The translations under genes and the position numbers were made by a program. A DNA stretch of 64,000 bases from NCBI RefSeq assembly GCF_021462265.1, contig NZ_JAJONF010000007.1, positions 124,001 to 188,000 of the forward strand. Direction: 5' to 3'. The first letter of the stretch is position 1; each line of letters begins with the position of its first letter. Source of the stretch: Streptomyces shenzhenensis. GTDB lineage: Bacteria; Actinomycetota; Actinomycetes; Streptomycetales; Streptomycetaceae. Below the pieces are notes generated by a model. That model searched no databases and was not told the DNA's origin. It worked only from the letters and a program-made list of their open reading frames with translations. Shown piece after piece: positions 41,896 to 52,169 of this stretch.

Positions 41896-43611
41896 ATGGT
41901 CGCCAAGAAGACCGACGGCGCGCCGGAACCGGCGCGCACACCCGAGGACATGACCTTCGACGTCATCATCCTCGGCTCGGGCCTCGCCGGCTCCGTCACC
42001 GGTGCCATCCTGGCCAAGCACGGCGCCAAGGTGCTGCTGGTCGACGCGGCCGCGCACCCGCGTTTCGCCATCGGCGAGTCCATGACCCCGCAGCTCGTGG
42101 AATGGATCCACATCCTCTCCGAACGCCATGACATTCCCGAGCTGAAAAGCCTGGCGAGCGTCGAGGCCTCGACCCGCGACATCGGCCCGACCTTCGGTAC
42201 GAAGGCGCACTTCGGTTTCCTGAAGCACGAGGTCGGAAAGGAGCCCGACCCGCGCGAGGCCACCCAGCTCGCCCTGCCGAAGATATTCCACCAGAACAGC
42301 CACATGTTCCGGCAGGACAGCGACTCCTTCATGTTCCACGTGGCCATCAGGTACGGCTGCACCCCGCGGCAGAACTGGCGCGCGAACGAGGTCGAGTTCG
42401 ACGACGACGGTGTGACCGTCCTCGGCCGCAGCGCCGCCCCCGGCGCCGAGCCCGAGCTGTACCGGGCGAAGTACCTGGTGGACGCCTCCGGCTTCCGCTC
42501 CCCCCTCGCCGACAAGTTCGACCTGCGCGACAAGCCCACCGCCCGCTTCAAGCACCACTCCCGCTCGATGTTCACGCACTACGTCGGCATCAAGCGGTTC
42601 GACGACGTCAGCGGCCACCCGCAGGAGCTGCGCCCGCCGGCCGACTGGCACACCGGCACCATGCACCACCTCATCGAGCGCGGCTGGTTCTGGATCATCC
42701 CCTTCGACAACCACCCCAAGTCCCGCAACCCGCTGTGCAGCGTCGGGCTGACGATGGACGAGCGCACGTACCCGAAGCCCAAGGACCTCACCCCGGAACA
42801 GGAGTTCCAGTCATTCCTCGACAAGTACCCGGCGGTGAAGCGGCAGTTCGACGGCGCCACCCGGGTCCGTGAGTGGATCTCCACCGACCGGCTGCAGTAC
42901 TCCTCCAAGCAGACCGTCGGCGACCGCTGGTGCCTGATGTCGCACGCGGCCGGCTTCCTCGACCCGCTGTTCTCCCGCGGCCTGTCCAACACCCTGGAGG
43001 TCGTCGACGCGCTCACCGCCCGGCTGGTCCCCGCCCTCAAGGACGGCGACTTCTCCGCCGAGCGCTTCGCGTACGTCGAGCGCGTCGAGCAGGGTCTGCT
43101 CCAGTACAACGACGACCTGGTCAACAGCTCCTTCATCGCGTTCTCCCACTTCCGGCTCTGGAACGCGGTCTTCCGGGTCTGGGGCTCCTTCATCACCCCC
43201 GGCACCATGCGGCTGACCCGGGCCCGCCTCAAGCACTTCAAGGACCACGACGTCCGCCACTTCGAAGAGCTGGAGAAGGTGCCGTACCCGGGCCTGTGGT
43301 GGCCGCAGAGCGACTCCTTCAAGCGGATCCTGGAGACCACCGCGGAGACCTGCGAGAAGTACGAGGCCGGCGCGCTCACCGGTGACGAGGCCGCCGACAT
43401 CGTCTTCGGACTGCTCAAGGAGTCCCCGGTCGTCAACCCCGTCTTCGGCTGGAAGGACGAGGAGCGGCGGTTCATCTACCCCAACACGCTGACCATGGCC
43501 CGCTTCCTGTACTGGGCCTCCGTCGAGGCGCCCGCCGAGATGAACAGCGTCGGCCGGGAGTTCCTGCTCGGCATCGTCAAGGCCGGCGCGAAGGTCCGCA
43601 AGCTCCTCTGA
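41896..43611 (+). CDS. FAD-dependent halogenase (tryptophan-halogenase family, aromatic polyketide type)
   Basis: 571 residues. FAD motif GSGLAG at 27-32, the halogenase IGESMTP segment at 59-65 and the family signature WxWxIP as WFWIIP at 264-269 are all present. The C-terminal helical extension resembles that of polyketide-acting members such as CtcP. It uses FADH2, oxygen and chloride (or bromide) to form hypohalous acid that halogenates a phenolic ring. The reductase gene follows directly. It is the first gene of the main operon, so halogenation is integral to the pathway. Confidence 0.92.
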   Translation: MVAKKTDGAPEPARTPEDMTFDVIILGSGLAGSVTGAILAKHGAKVLLVDAAAHPRFAIGESMTPQLVEWIHILSERHDIPELKSLASVEASTRDIGPTFGTKAHFGFLKHEVGKEPDPREATQLALPKIFHQNSHMFRQDSDSFMFHVAIRYGCTPRQNWRANEVEFDDDGVTVLGRSAAPGAEPELYRAKYLVDASGFRSPLADKFDLRDKPTARFKHHSRSMFTHYVGIKRFDDVSGHPQELRPPADWHTGTMHHLIERGWFWIIPFDNHPKSRNPLCSVGLTMDERTYPKPKDLTPEQEFQSFLDKYPAVKRQFDGATRVREWISTDRLQYSSKQTVGDRWCLMSHAAGFLDPLFSRGLSNTLEVVDALTARLVPALKDGDFSAERFAYVERVEQGLLQYNDDLVNSSFIAFSHFRLWNAVFRVWGSFITPGTMRLTRARLKHFKDHDVRHFEELEKVPYPGLWWPQSDSFKRILETTAETCEKYEAGALTGDEAADIVFGLLKESPVVNPVFGWKDEERRFIYPNTLTMARFLYWASVEAPAEMNSVGREFLLGIVKAGAKVRKLL

Positions 43612-43647
43612 CCCTCCCGGAAGGGCTCCTCCCAGAAAGGGATGCGC

Positions 43648-44214
43648 ATGTCCGCAGCAGCGCGGTCGCTGACCCGCGCCGAAGAAGAGACCCGGATCGT
43701 CGAACCGCTGGACCTGCGCCGCGTGTGCGGCCTGTTCACGACCGGCGTCACGGTCATCACCACCGGCCCCGACGGCGACGCGGACGGCACCACCGTCAAC
43801 TCGTTCACCTCGGTCTCGCTGGAACCCCCGCTGGTGCTGTTCTGCCTGCACCAGCAGTCCCGGCTGCACACGCTCCTGGAGCGGAGCGGCGGGTTCACCG
43901 TGAACTTCCTGTCCGGCCGCCAGCAGCCGCTGGCCCGGCACTTCGCCGGGCGCCGGGCCACCGCCGACGCCTTCGAGGGCGTACCGCACCACTTCACCGC
44001 GGACGGGCTGCCCGTGCTCAGCGAGGCCCTCGCCCACCTGACCTGTACCACGGTCGACGTGCACACCGCCGGCGACCACGACATCGTCATCGGCGAGGTG
44101 GTGGAGCTGGGCGTCCCCGAGCACGGCCTGGAACCGCTGATCTTCTTCGACGGCTCCCTGGGCCCGCTGGAGACCGGCGCGGACCGCTTCCAGCACACCC
44201 GGCAGGCGTCCTGA
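43648..44214 (+). CDS. Flavin reductase (HpaC-like)
   Basis: 188 residues from the ATG six bases after AAAGGG (an ATG six bases earlier is possible). The split-barrel flavin reductase fold is seen in [38 protein letters not shown] and [20 protein letters not shown]. It should supply free FADH2 to the halogenase just upstream. One base separates it from the carboxylase gene. Confidence 0.9.
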   Translation: MSAAARSLTRAEEETRIVEPLDLRRVCGLFTTGVTVITTGPDGDADGTTVNSFTSVSLEPPLVLFCLHQQSRLHTLLERSGGFTVNFLSGRQQPLARHFAGRRATADAFEGVPHHFTADGLPVLSEALAHLTCTTVDVHTAGDHDIVIGEVVELGVPEHGLEPLIFFDGSLGPLETGADRFQHTRQAS

Positions 44215-44215
44215 C

Positions 44216-45979
44216 ATGCGCAGAGTGCTCATCGCCAACCGTGGCGAGATAGCCGTACGCGTGGCCAGAGCCTGCCGGGACGCCGGGATCGCGAGCGTCG
44301 CCGTCTACGCGGACCCGGACCGCGACGCCCTGCACGTCCGGGTCGCCGACGCGGCCTTCGCCCTGGGCGGTGACACCCCGGCCACCAGCTACCTGGACAT
44401 CGAGAAGGTGCTGCGGGCCGCCCGGGAGACCGGCGCGGACGCCGTCCACCCCGGCTACGGGTTCCTCTCCGAGAACGCCGAGTTCGCGCAGGCGGTCCTG
44501 GACGCGGGCCTCACCTGGATCGGGCCGCCGCCGTCCGCCATCCGCGACCTCGGCGACAAGGTGGCGGCCCGGCACATCGCCCAGCGGGCCGGCGCGCCCC
44601 TGGTGCCCGGCACCCCGGACCCGGTGAACGGCGCGGAGGAGGTGGTGGCCTTCGCCGCAAAGCACGGCCTGCCGATCGCCATCAAGGCGGCGTTCGGCGG
44701 CGGCGGACGCGGGCTGAAGGTCGCCCGGACCCTGGAGGAGGTGCCGGAGCTCTATGAGTCGGCGGTGCGGGAGGCGGTGGCCGCCTTCGGACGCGGCGAG
44801 TGCTTCGTGGAGCGCTACCTGGACCGGCCGCGGCACGTCGAGACGCAGTGCCTCGCGGACCGGTACGGCAACGTGGTGGTCGTATCGACCCGCGACTGCT
44901 CGCTGCAGCGCCGCCACCAGAAGCTGGTGGAGGAGGCTCCGGCACCGTTCCTGACCCCGGAGCAGACCGCCGAGCTGTACCGGGCGTCCAAGGCCATCCT
45001 GCGGGAGGCCGGCTATGTCGGCGCGGGGACCTGCGAGTTCCTCGTCGGGCAGGACGGCACGATCTCCTTCCTGGAGGTCAACACCCGCCTTCAGGTGGAG
45101 CATCCGGTGACCGAGGAGGTCGCCGGCATCGACCTGGTCCGGGAGATGTTCCGGATCGCCGACGGCGCCGAACTCGGTTACGCGGACCCCGAGGTGCGGG
45201 GCCATTCGTTCGAGTTCCGGATCAACGGCGAGGATCCGGGGCGGGGGTTCCTGCCCGCGCCGGGCACGGTGACGGTCTTCGAGCCGCCGTCGGGGCCGGG
45301 GGTACGGCTGGACGCCGGCGTGGAGTCGGGCAGTGTCATCGGCCCCGCCTGGGACTCGCTGCTCGCCAAGCTGATCGTCACCGGCCGCACCCGCGCGGAG
45401 GCGCTGGAGCGGGCCGCGCGGGCGCTCGACGAGTTCCGCGTGGCGGGGATGGCCACGGCGCTCCCGTTCCACCGGGCGGTCGTCCGGGACCCGGCCTTCA
45501 CCGGTGAACCCTTCCGGATCCACACCCGCTGGATCGAGACCGAGTTCGTCAACGACATCGAGGCCTTCGCGGCGGACCCGGCCGCCGGATCCGAACCGGA
45601 GGAGTCCGGCCGCGAGACGGTGGTGGTCGAGGTCGGCGGACACCGGCTGGAGGTCTCGCTGCCGGCGGTCCTGGGAAGAGTCCCGGACCGGACGCTCGTG
45701 GGGGCGGCCGCCGCGCCCCGCGCCCGCCGCCGGGGCGCCGCAGGTTCCGCGCCCGCGGCCTCCGGGGACACGCTCACCTCTCCCATGCAGGGCACCGTCG
45801 TCAAGGTGGCCGTGACCGAGGGGCAGCGGGTCGAGAAGGGCGACCTGGTCGTCGTACTCGAAGCCATGAAGATGGAGCAGCCGCTCACCGCGCACCGGTC
45901 CGGCACCGTCACCGGGATCGCCGCCGAGGCCGGGCAGGCCCTCGCCGCGGGCGCCGCGATCTGCGGCATCACGGACTGA
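44216..45979 (+). CDS. Acetyl/propionyl-CoA carboxylase alpha chain (biotin carboxylase + BCCP)
   Basis: 587 residues. Biotin carboxylase: [21 protein letters not shown]-grasp loop [27 protein letters not shown]-terminal biotinyl domain with EAMKMEQPL, biotinyl lysine 552. With the beta and epsilon chains at 59.2-61.06 kb it forms a complete carboxylase that raises malonyl-CoA for the polyketide synthase, as JadJ does for jadomycin. Confidence 0.93.
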   Translation: MRRVLIANRGEIAVRVARACRDAGIASVAVYADPDRDALHVRVADAAFALGGDTPATSYLDIEKVLRAARETGADAVHPGYGFLSENAEFAQAVLDAGLTWIGPPPSAIRDLGDKVAARHIAQRAGAPLVPGTPDPVNGAEEVVAFAAKHGLPIAIKAAFGGGGRGLKVARTLEEVPELYESAVREAVAAFGRGECFVERYLDRPRHVETQCLADRYGNVVVVSTRDCSLQRRHQKLVEEAPAPFLTPEQTAELYRASKAILREAGYVGAGTCEFLVGQDGTISFLEVNTRLQVEHPVTEEVAGIDLVREMFRIADGAELGYADPEVRGHSFEFRINGEDPGRGFLPAPGTVTVFEPPSGPGVRLDAGVESGSVIGPAWDSLLAKLIVTGRTRAEALERAARALDEFRVAGMATALPFHRAVVRDPAFTGEPFRIHTRWIETEFVNDIEAFAADPAAGSEPEESGRETVVVEVGGHRLEVSLPAVLGRVPDRTLVGAAAAPRARRRGAAGSAPAASGDTLTSPMQGTVVKVAVTEGQRVEKGDLVVVLEAMKMEQPLTAHRSGTVTGIAAEAGQALAAGAAICGITD

Positions 45980-46016
45980 TCCAGAACTGATCAAGACCGA
46001 TCGAGGACTGATCGCT

Positions 46017-46979
46017 TTGGCAGCACTCACCTATACCGACGCCATGAACGGAGCGCTGGAGCGGCTGCGTTCCGTGGGGTACGAGCACGGGCGCGGCTTC
46101 GTCAACCACGCCCCGATGGCCGCCGAGGCCCTCGCCCACATGGGATACGCCGACGAGGTGCCCGGCTGGGTGGAGGGACACCTGCGCGGCCACACCTTCC
46201 ACGACGTCCCCGAGCGGCGGTTCACCCTCGACCCGGCCGACGAGGCCGACTGGCGGCAGGCGCTCGGCGAGTTCGGCCGGGTCGCCGACTGGACCACCCT
46301 GTTCGAGCGCGAGCTCGCCGGGGGCGAGTGGACCGACGTCCTGGCCCGCTGGTGGCCCCGGCTGCTGCCCGGCATGTCCGGGGTGCTCACGCACGGGGTG
46401 ATCCGCACCGCGCACGCGGTCCGTGCGGTGGTGACCGCCGGCCCCGACAACGGGCCGCAACTCGCCGAACTGGCACAGGGCCTGGGGTACTGGGCGGCCC
46501 GGTACTCCGAGGGCGGGGTCGTGGTCGAGGAGAGCGGTGAGGGGGACGGTGACAGGGGCGGCGACGGCGGCGGCGACGTCGTACGGGCGCTGGACGACCT
46601 CGTCGCCGAGTTCTCCGGGATCTACGCCACCCTCTCGCTCCCGCATCCGATCCCGCTGATCCACTCGGTCACCGGGCCCGCCGCCGTACGCCTGGTGGTG
46701 GAGCACCTGCCGGCGGACCAGCGGTGGCCGTCGTACCGGGTCGCGCGGGCCGTCAGCCGCACCATGCTCGACTGGTTCCACGCCGTGCCCCGGCCCGCGG
46801 TCCCGCTGCCGGACGCCCCCGATCCGGCGGCCCTGTTCGCCGAGGCGGTCCAGATCGGCGACGAGCACGCCATCAAGCTCGCCGAAGTGGCCGTACGGCA
46901 CGAGGCGCTGGCGCCCGACCCGCGGCACGCAGCGGCCGCGCGCGTGGCCAACCGGGCGATCGGGCGCCTGTACCGCTGA
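46017..46979 (+). CDS. Questin oxidase-like protein (Baeyer-Villiger candidate)
   Basis: 320 residues from a TTG nine bases after GAGGA (ATG at 46044 is the alternative). FVNHAPMAAEALAHMGYAD, LLPGMSGVLTHGVIRTAHAVRAV and IPLIHSVTGPAAVRLVVEHL match the questin-oxidase-like family (DUF4243), cofactor-poor oxygenases that cleave anthraquinone rings in fungi (GedK type). In this context it could open or rearrange the quinoid ring of the angucyclinone, replacing the JadG/GilOII-type enzyme. Confidence 0.75.
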   Translation: MAALTYTDAMNGALERLRSVGYEHGRGFVNHAPMAAEALAHMGYADEVPGWVEGHLRGHTFHDVPERRFTLDPADEADWRQALGEFGRVADWTTLFERELAGGEWTDVLARWWPRLLPGMSGVLTHGVIRTAHAVRAVVTAGPDNGPQLAELAQGLGYWAARYSEGGVVVEESGEGDGDRGGDGGGDVVRALDDLVAEFSGIYATLSLPHPIPLIHSVTGPAAVRLVVEHLPADQRWPSYRVARAVSRTMLDWFHAVPRPAVPLPDAPDPAALFAEAVQIGDEHAIKLAEVAVRHEALAPDPRHAAAARVANRAIGRLYR

Positions 46980-47041
46980 CAGTTCGTCTTCGCCGACGGT
47001 CTCCCCGACGGGACCGTACGGAACCGTTCCCGAGGAGTGTC

Positions 47042-48508
47042 ATGGACGCACAAGTCATCGTCGTGGGCGCCGGGCCGGCCGGCATGATGCTCGCGGGCGA
47101 GCTACGGCTCGCGGGCGCCGACGTCATCGTGCTGGAGAAGCTGCCCGCGCGCACCGGAGAATCGCGCGGCCTCGGCTTCACCGCCCGCACCATGGAGGTC
47201 TTCGACCAGCGCGGACTGCTGCCCCGCTTCGGGGACATCGAGGTCAGCAACGTGGGCCACTTCGGTGGCCTGCCGGTCGACTTCGGTGTCCTCGACGGCG
47301 CCCACCAGGCTGCCAAAACGATCCCGCAGTCGGTCACCGAGACCGTCCTGGAGGAGTGGGCCGGCCGGCTCGGCGCGGACATCCGGCGCCGGCACGAGGT
47401 GCTGTCCGTCAAGGAGAAGGAGGACAGCGTCGAGGTCGAGGTGCGCGGACCCGAGGGGGTGCACCAGCTGCGCGCCGAATACCTCGTGGGGTGCGACGGC
47501 GGCCGCTCGACCATCCGCAGGGCCGCCGGGTTCGACTTCCCGGGGACGCCGTCGACGCTGGAGATGTACCTCGCCGACGTGCGGGGCATCGAGCTGGAGC
47601 CCCGGATGATCGGGGAGACCCTGCCCGGCGGGATGGTGATGGTCGGGCCGCTGCCCGGCGGCATCACCCGGCTGATCATCTGCGAGCGCGGCACCCCGCC
47701 GCAGCGCCGCGAGAAGCCGCCGACCTGGGAGGAGGCCGCGGCGGCCTGGCAGCGGCTGACCGGCGACGACATCTCGCACGCCGAGGCGGTGTGGGTGTCC
47801 TCCTTCGGCGACGGCACCCGCCTCGTCACCGAGTACCGGCGCGGCCGGATCCTCCTCGCCGGCGACTCCGCGCACATCCATCTGCCGGCCGGCGGCCAGG
47901 GCATGAACACCAGCATCCAGGACGCCGTGAACCTCGGCTGGAAGCTGGGCGCGGTGGTACGGGGGCGGGCACCGGAGACGCTGCTCGACACGTACCACGA
48001 CGAACGGCACCCGGTCGGGCAGCGGCTGATGATGAACACCCGGGCGCAGGGGCTGCTGTTCCTGTCGGGGCCCGAGGTGCAGCCGCTGCGCGACGTGCTG
48101 ACCGAGCTGATCCGGTATCCGGAGGTCAGCAGGCATCTGGCGGCGATGGTGTCCGGGCTGGAGATCCGCTACGACGTCGACGGGGGCGCGGGCGCGCTGC
48201 TCGGCCGACGGCTGCCCAACGTGCCGCTTGCCGGTCACCGGAGGGTGGCCTCCAGCACCGAGGCGCTGCGTGCCGGGCGGGGTGTACTGCTCGACCTGGC
48301 CGACAACGAGAGGTTGCGGGAGCGGGCCTGGGCCTGGCGGGACCGGGTGGATGTGGTGACGGCGGTCGCGGAGGTGGCGGCCGGCAGCCCGCTGGCCGGT
48401 ACCACGGCCGTGCTGGTGCGGCCCGACGGGTATGTGGCCTGGACGGCGCCGGGCAGTCACGCGGATCTGCCGATGGCCCTTGAGCGGTGGTTCGGGCCTG
48501 CGCGGTGA
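47042..48508 (+). CDS. FAD-dependent aromatic monooxygenase (PgaE/UrdE-like)
   Basis: 488 residues, GAGGAG before the ATG. FAD motif VVGAGPAGMMLAGELRLAGA, the DG motif GCDGGRSTIRRAAGFDFPG and the GD motif RILLAGDSAHIHLPAGGQGMN. The size and C-terminal thioredoxin-like tail fit class A hydroxylases of angucycline pathways that install C-12 (and C-12b) oxygen. Its place directly before the cyclase/KS genes equals urdE in the urdamycin order. Confidence 0.9.
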   Translation: MDAQVIVVGAGPAGMMLAGELRLAGADVIVLEKLPARTGESRGLGFTARTMEVFDQRGLLPRFGDIEVSNVGHFGGLPVDFGVLDGAHQAAKTIPQSVTETVLEEWAGRLGADIRRRHEVLSVKEKEDSVEVEVRGPEGVHQLRAEYLVGCDGGRSTIRRAAGFDFPGTPSTLEMYLADVRGIELEPRMIGETLPGGMVMVGPLPGGITRLIICERGTPPQRREKPPTWEEAAAAWQRLTGDDISHAEAVWVSSFGDGTRLVTEYRRGRILLAGDSAHIHLPAGGQGMNTSIQDAVNLGWKLGAVVRGRAPETLLDTYHDERHPVGQRLMMNTRAQGLLFLSGPEVQPLRDVLTELIRYPEVSRHLAAMVSGLEIRYDVDGGAGALLGRRLPNVPLAGHRRVASSTEALRAGRGVLLDLADNERLRERAWAWRDRVDVVTAVAEVAAGSPLAGTTAVLVRPDGYVAWTAPGSHADLPMALERWFGPAR

Positions 48509-48525
48509 GTGCGCCGCCGGGAGTG

Positions 48526-48634
48526 CCGGGTTGTGTCGTCGTGCGGCTGCCCCGCCGTCGTGGCTGGTCGCGCCCACGCGGCGGCAGCCGCAAATTCAGC
48601 ACGGCCTCGCGCCCCTGAAGGGGCGCTTTTCCTT
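48526..48634. repeat. Intergenic repeat element, inverted orientation
   Basis: The stretch cgccgtcgtggctggtcgcg..gcggcagccgcaaattcag..gcgcccctgaaggggcgctttt shares its order of blocks with 51466-51566 and, in reverse, with the segment inside the MFS gene near 56.95-57.06 kb. The terminal palindrome gcgcccctgaaggggcgctttt may also reduce read-through. Confidence 0.75.
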
Positions 48635-48645
48635 GAGGAGATTTC

Positions 48646-48975
48646 ATGCACAGCACCCTGATCGTCGCCCGTATGGAACCGGGCAGCAGCCAGGAGGTCG
48701 CCCGGCTCTTCGGGGAGTTCGACCGGACCGAGATGCCGCACCTCATGGGCACCCGGCGCCGTGAGCTCTTCGCCTACCGCGGGCTGTACTTCCACCTCCA
48801 GCACTTCGACACCGACAACGGCGGTGAGCTGATCGAGGAGGCCAAGACCGACCCGCGGTTCGTGCGGATCAGCGCGGACCTGAAGCCGTTCATCCAGGCG
48901 TACGACCCCGCCACCTGGCGGTCCCCCGCCGACGCGGTCGCCACGCGCTTCTACGACTGGGAGGGCCGGGCGTGA
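48646..48975 (+). CDS. TcmI-family polyketide cyclase (angucycline type)
   Basis: 109 residues, GAGGAG upstream. The ferredoxin-like TcmI/JadI fold is indicated by [42 protein letters not shown] and the tail [15 protein letters not shown]. In angucycline pathways this cyclase closes later rings. It overlaps KS-alpha by GTGA, the usual coupling in type II clusters. Confidence 0.92.
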   Translation: MHSTLIVARMEPGSSQEVARLFGEFDRTEMPHLMGTRRRELFAYRGLYFHLQHFDTDNGGELIEEAKTDPRFVRISADLKPFIQAYDPATWRSPADAVATRFYDWEGRA

Positions 48976-50246
48976 ACGCCAGGCGAGTGGTCATCACCGG
49001 GGTCGGTGTCATCGCCCCCGGCGGTGTCGGCACCAAGAACTTCTGGAACCTGCTCAGCGAGGGCCGCACCGCGACCCGTGGCATCACCTTCTTCGACCCG
49101 TCCTCCTTCCGGTCCCGGGTCGCCGCCGAGGTCGACTTCGACCCGGAGGAGCACGGGCTGAGCCCGCAGGAGATACGGCGGATGGACCGGGCGGCGCAGC
49201 TGGCCGTCGTCAGCGCCCGCGAGGCCCTCGCCGACAGCGGGCTCGACCTGTCCGGCGCCGACCCCTACCGGGTCGGGGTCAGCATCGGCAGCGCGGTCGG
49301 CGCGACCATGGGCCTCGACCAGGAGTACCGGGTGGTCAGCGACGGCGGCCGGCTCGACCTCGTCGATCACACCTACGCCGTCCCGCACCTCTACAACTAC
49401 CTGGTGCCCAGCTCGTTCGCGGCGGAGGTGGCCTGGGCGGTGGGCGCGGAGGGCGCGGCCACCGTCGTGTCCACCGGGTGCACGTCCGGGCTGGACTCCG
49501 TGGGCCACGCCGTCGAGCTGATCCGTGAGGGCTCGGCCTGCGCGATGATCGCCGGCGCCACCGACGCCCCGATCTCCCCGATCACCCTGGCCTGCTTCGA
49601 CGCCATCAAGGCCACCACCCCGCGCAACGACGACCCCGAGCACGCCTCACGACCCTTCGACGGCACCCGCAACGGGTTCGTGCTGGGGGAGGGGTCGGCC
49701 GTCTTCGTCCTGGAGGAGCTGGAGGGGGCGCGGGCACGCGGGGCGCACATCTACGCCGAGATCGCCGGGTACGCCTCCCGCTGCAACGCCTTCCACATGA
49801 CCGGACTGCGGCCCGACGGCGCGGAGATGGCCGAGGCCATCACGGTCGCCCTCGGCGAGGCGCGCCTCAACCCGGAGGCCGTCGACTACATCAACGCGCA
49901 CGGCTCCGGCACCAAGCAGAACGACCGGCACGAGACCGCCGCGTTCAAGAAGAGCCTCGGCGACCACGCCTACCGGACGCCGGTCTCCTCGATCAAGTCG
50001 ATGGTCGGGCACTCGCTCGGCGCGATCGGCTCCATCGAGATCGCCGCGTCCGTCCTCGCCATGGAGCACCACGTCGTGCCCCCGACGGCCAACCTGCACA
50101 CCCCCGACCCCGAGTGCGACCTGGACTACGTGCCGCTCACCGCCCGTGAGCACCGCACCGACGCGGTGCTCACCGTGGGCAGCGGGTTCGGCGGCTTCCA
50201 GAGCGCGATGGTGCTCGCCCGACCGGAGAGGAGCGCGGCCGCATGA
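48972..50246 (+). CDS. Type II polyketide ketosynthase alpha
   Basis: 424 residues. Active-site Cys170 in [11 protein letters not shown]; catalytic histidines in [12 protein letters not shown] and [13 protein letters not shown]. It condenses malonyl-ACP units with KS-beta to a long poly-beta-ketone (a decaketide is expected for angucyclines). Coupled to cyclase (GTGA) and KS-beta (ATGA). Confidence 0.97.
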   Translation: MNARRVVITGVGVIAPGGVGTKNFWNLLSEGRTATRGITFFDPSSFRSRVAAEVDFDPEEHGLSPQEIRRMDRAAQLAVVSAREALADSGLDLSGADPYRVGVSIGSAVGATMGLDQEYRVVSDGGRLDLVDHTYAVPHLYNYLVPSSFAAEVAWAVGAEGAATVVSTGCTSGLDSVGHAVELIREGSACAMIAGATDAPISPITLACFDAIKATTPRNDDPEHASRPFDGTRNGFVLGEGSAVFVLEELEGARARGAHIYAEIAGYASRCNAFHMTGLRPDGAEMAEAITVALGEARLNPEAVDYINAHGSGTKQNDRHETAAFKKSLGDHAYRTPVSSIKSMVGHSLGAIGSIEIAASVLAMEHHVVPPTANLHTPDPECDLDYVPLTAREHRTDAVLTVGSGFGGFQSAMVLARPERSAAA

Positions 50247-51451
50247 CTACGCGGACCGTGGTGACCGGGCTCGGCGTCGCCGCGCCCAACGGCCTTGGCA
50301 CGACCGACTACTGGGCCGCCGCCCGAGCCGGGAAGAGCGGGATCGGCCGCATCACGCGGTTCGACCCGTCCGGGTATCCGGCGAAGCTGGCCGGTGAGGT
50401 GCCCGGCTTCAGTGCCGGGGAACACCTGCCGAGCCGGCTGCTCGCGCAGACCGACCACATGACCCGGCTGGCGCTCGTCGCGACGGACTGGGCGCTGGCC
50501 GACGCGGACGTCAGCCCGGCCGACCTGCCCGCCTACGACATGGGTGTCGTCACCGCCAGCTCCTCCGGCGGCTTCGAGTTCGGGCAGGGGGAGCTGCAGA
50601 AGCTGTGGAGCCAGGGCAGTCAGTTCGTCTCGGCATACCAGTCGTTCGCCTGGTTCTATGCCGTCAACAGCGGCCAGATCTCCATCCGCAACGGGATGAA
50701 GGGCCCGAGCGGGGTGGTCGTGTCCGACCAGGCCGGCGGGCTTGAGGCGCTCGCGCACGCACGCCGGCAGATCCGGAAGGGGACGCGGCTCATCGTCTCC
50801 GGGGCGATCGACGCGTCCATCTGCCCGTGGGGGTGGGTGGCGCAGCTCGCCAGCGACCGGCTGTCCACGTCGGAGGAGCCGGACCGGTCCTACCTGCCGT
50901 TCGACGCCGCCGCGGCCGGGCATGTGGCCGGCGAGGGCGGGGCCATCCTGATCCTGGAGGCCGAGGAGACGGCCGTACGGCGCGGCGCCCGGGTGTACGG
51001 GGAGATCGCGGGGTACGGCGCGACGTTCGATCCGGCGCCGGGGACCGGGCGGCCGCCGGGGCTGCGCAAGGCGATCGAGCTGGCGCTCGCGGACGCGGGC
51101 GCCGACGCGGCCGACGTGGACGTCGTGTTCGCCGACGCGGCGGCCGTGCCGGAGCTGGACCGGGTGGAGGCCGACGCGCTCAGTGACGTGTTCGGGCCGC
51201 ACGGGGTGCCGGTGACCGCGCCGAAGACGATGACGGGGCGGCTGTACTCGGGTGCGGCGCCGCTGGACGTGGCGACGGCGCTGCTGGCCGTCCGGGACGG
51301 GGTGGTGCCGGCGACGGTGAACGTCTCGCCGGAGGCGAGCTACGACCTCGACCTGGTGGTGGGCGAGCCGCGGCTGACCGAGGTGCGGACGGCGTTGGTG
51401 CTGGCGAGGGGGTACGCCGGGTTCAACTCCGCGATGGTCGTGCGGGCGTAG
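50243..51451 (+). CDS. Ketosynthase beta / chain length factor
   Basis: 402 residues. The active-site cysteine is replaced by Gln163 ([11 protein letters not shown]), the mark of chain-length factors, which decarboxylate malonyl-ACP for priming and set product size. It pairs with KS-alpha. Confidence 0.96.
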   Translation: MTTRTVVTGLGVAAPNGLGTTDYWAAARAGKSGIGRITRFDPSGYPAKLAGEVPGFSAGEHLPSRLLAQTDHMTRLALVATDWALADADVSPADLPAYDMGVVTASSSGGFEFGQGELQKLWSQGSQFVSAYQSFAWFYAVNSGQISIRNGMKGPSGVVVSDQAGGLEALAHARRQIRKGTRLIVSGAIDASICPWGWVAQLASDRLSTSEEPDRSYLPFDAAAAGHVAGEGGAILILEAEETAVRRGARVYGEIAGYGATFDPAPGTGRPPGLRKAIELALADAGADAADVDVVFADAAAVPELDRVEADALSDVFGPHGVPVTAPKTMTGRLYSGAAPLDVATALLAVRDGVVPATVNVSPEASYDLDLVVGEPRLTEVRTALVLARGYAGFNSAMVVRA

Positions 51452-51810
51452 GCCGCCGACGTGGGGTTCGCGTCGTGGTGCGGCCGCGGGCCGGCGGGGG
51501 CTGATCGCGCCCACGCGGCGGAGCCGCACATCCGACTCAGCCCCGCGCCCCTTACGGGGCGCTGCAGTCGCGTCGGCTTCCCAGCTGCGGGCAGTCGTGC
51601 CGCAGGGCGGCACGGGTGGGCGCTGGGGGTCCCCCCGGCCGAAGGCTGGGGGAGGCACCCTGCCGGCGCCGGTGAGCGTCCCCACCCCCCAGCCCCCGCT
51701 GACCTCAGCCCCTCCAAAGACCCGCCCGTCCTCCCGGCCCCGCCGTCTCTCCCACATCCGGGGCCGGCAGGGCGGGCGTTCCCATTCGTAGTCGTGAAAG
51801 GAAGAACACC
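51452..51810. other. 359-base spacer between KS-beta and ACP
   Basis: An unusually long gap for this gene pair. It contains a copy of the intergenic repeat (about 51466-51566), then GC-rich sequence with no gene, then the ribosome site gtgaaaggaagaacacc of the ACP gene. Confidence 0.65.
51466..51566. repeat. Intergenic repeat element between KS-beta and ACP
   Basis: cgtcgtggtgcggccgcggg..gctgatcgcgcccacgcggc..gagccgcacatccgactcag..gcgccccttacggggcgc. Its reverse complement is very close to the sequence inside the MFS gene at about 56960-57055. Confidence 0.8.
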
Positions 51811-52083
51811 GTGGCAACTCAGTCCTTCACCCTGGACGACCTCAAGCGGATCCTGCTGGAGGCCGCCGGTGCCGACGAGAGCGTCGATCTCGACGGGGAC
51901 ATCCTCGACACCGACTTCGAGGAGCTCAGCTACGAGTCCCTCGCCATCCTGGAGACCTGCGGGCGCATCGAGCGGGAGTACGACATCACGCTGGACGACA
52001 CCGTGGTGACCGAGGCCAGGACGCCCCGCGAGCTGCTGGCGCTCGTCAACGCGCAGCTCGGTGACGTCGCCGCCGCGGCCTGA
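51811..52083 (+). CDS. Type II polyketide acyl carrier protein
   Basis: 90 residues from a GTG. The phosphopantetheine site is Ser43 in ELSYESLAILE, and the fold and size match minimal-PKS carriers. It carries the growing chain for the KS pair. It is separated from KS-beta by a repeat-containing spacer. Confidence 0.95.
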   Translation: MATQSFTLDDLKRILLEAAGADESVDLDGDILDTDFEELSYESLAILETCGRIEREYDITLDDTVVTEARTPRELLALVNAQLGDVAAAA

Positions 52084-52102
52084 CCTCTCTCCCCTCCCCT
52101 CC

Positions 52103-52139
52103 GGCCGCCGGCGCCCGCCCTGACCGGGCGCCGGCGGCC
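52103..52139 (+). terminator. Hairpin between ACP and ketoreductase (partial terminator)
   Basis: A perfect 15-base-pair stem (ggccgccggcgcccg / cgggcgccggcggcc) with a 7-base loop, 19 bases after the ACP stop. There is no T run beyond tt. In an otherwise continuous operon it may lower downstream expression or protect the minimal-PKS mRNA end. Confidence 0.65.
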
Positions 52140-52169
52140 TTCCCATACCCCTGAAAGGGAGCTGCAGAC

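Noticed and set aside
50243..51451. Second active ketosynthase
   Set aside because: Gln163 replaces the active-site cysteine, so it is a chain length factor.
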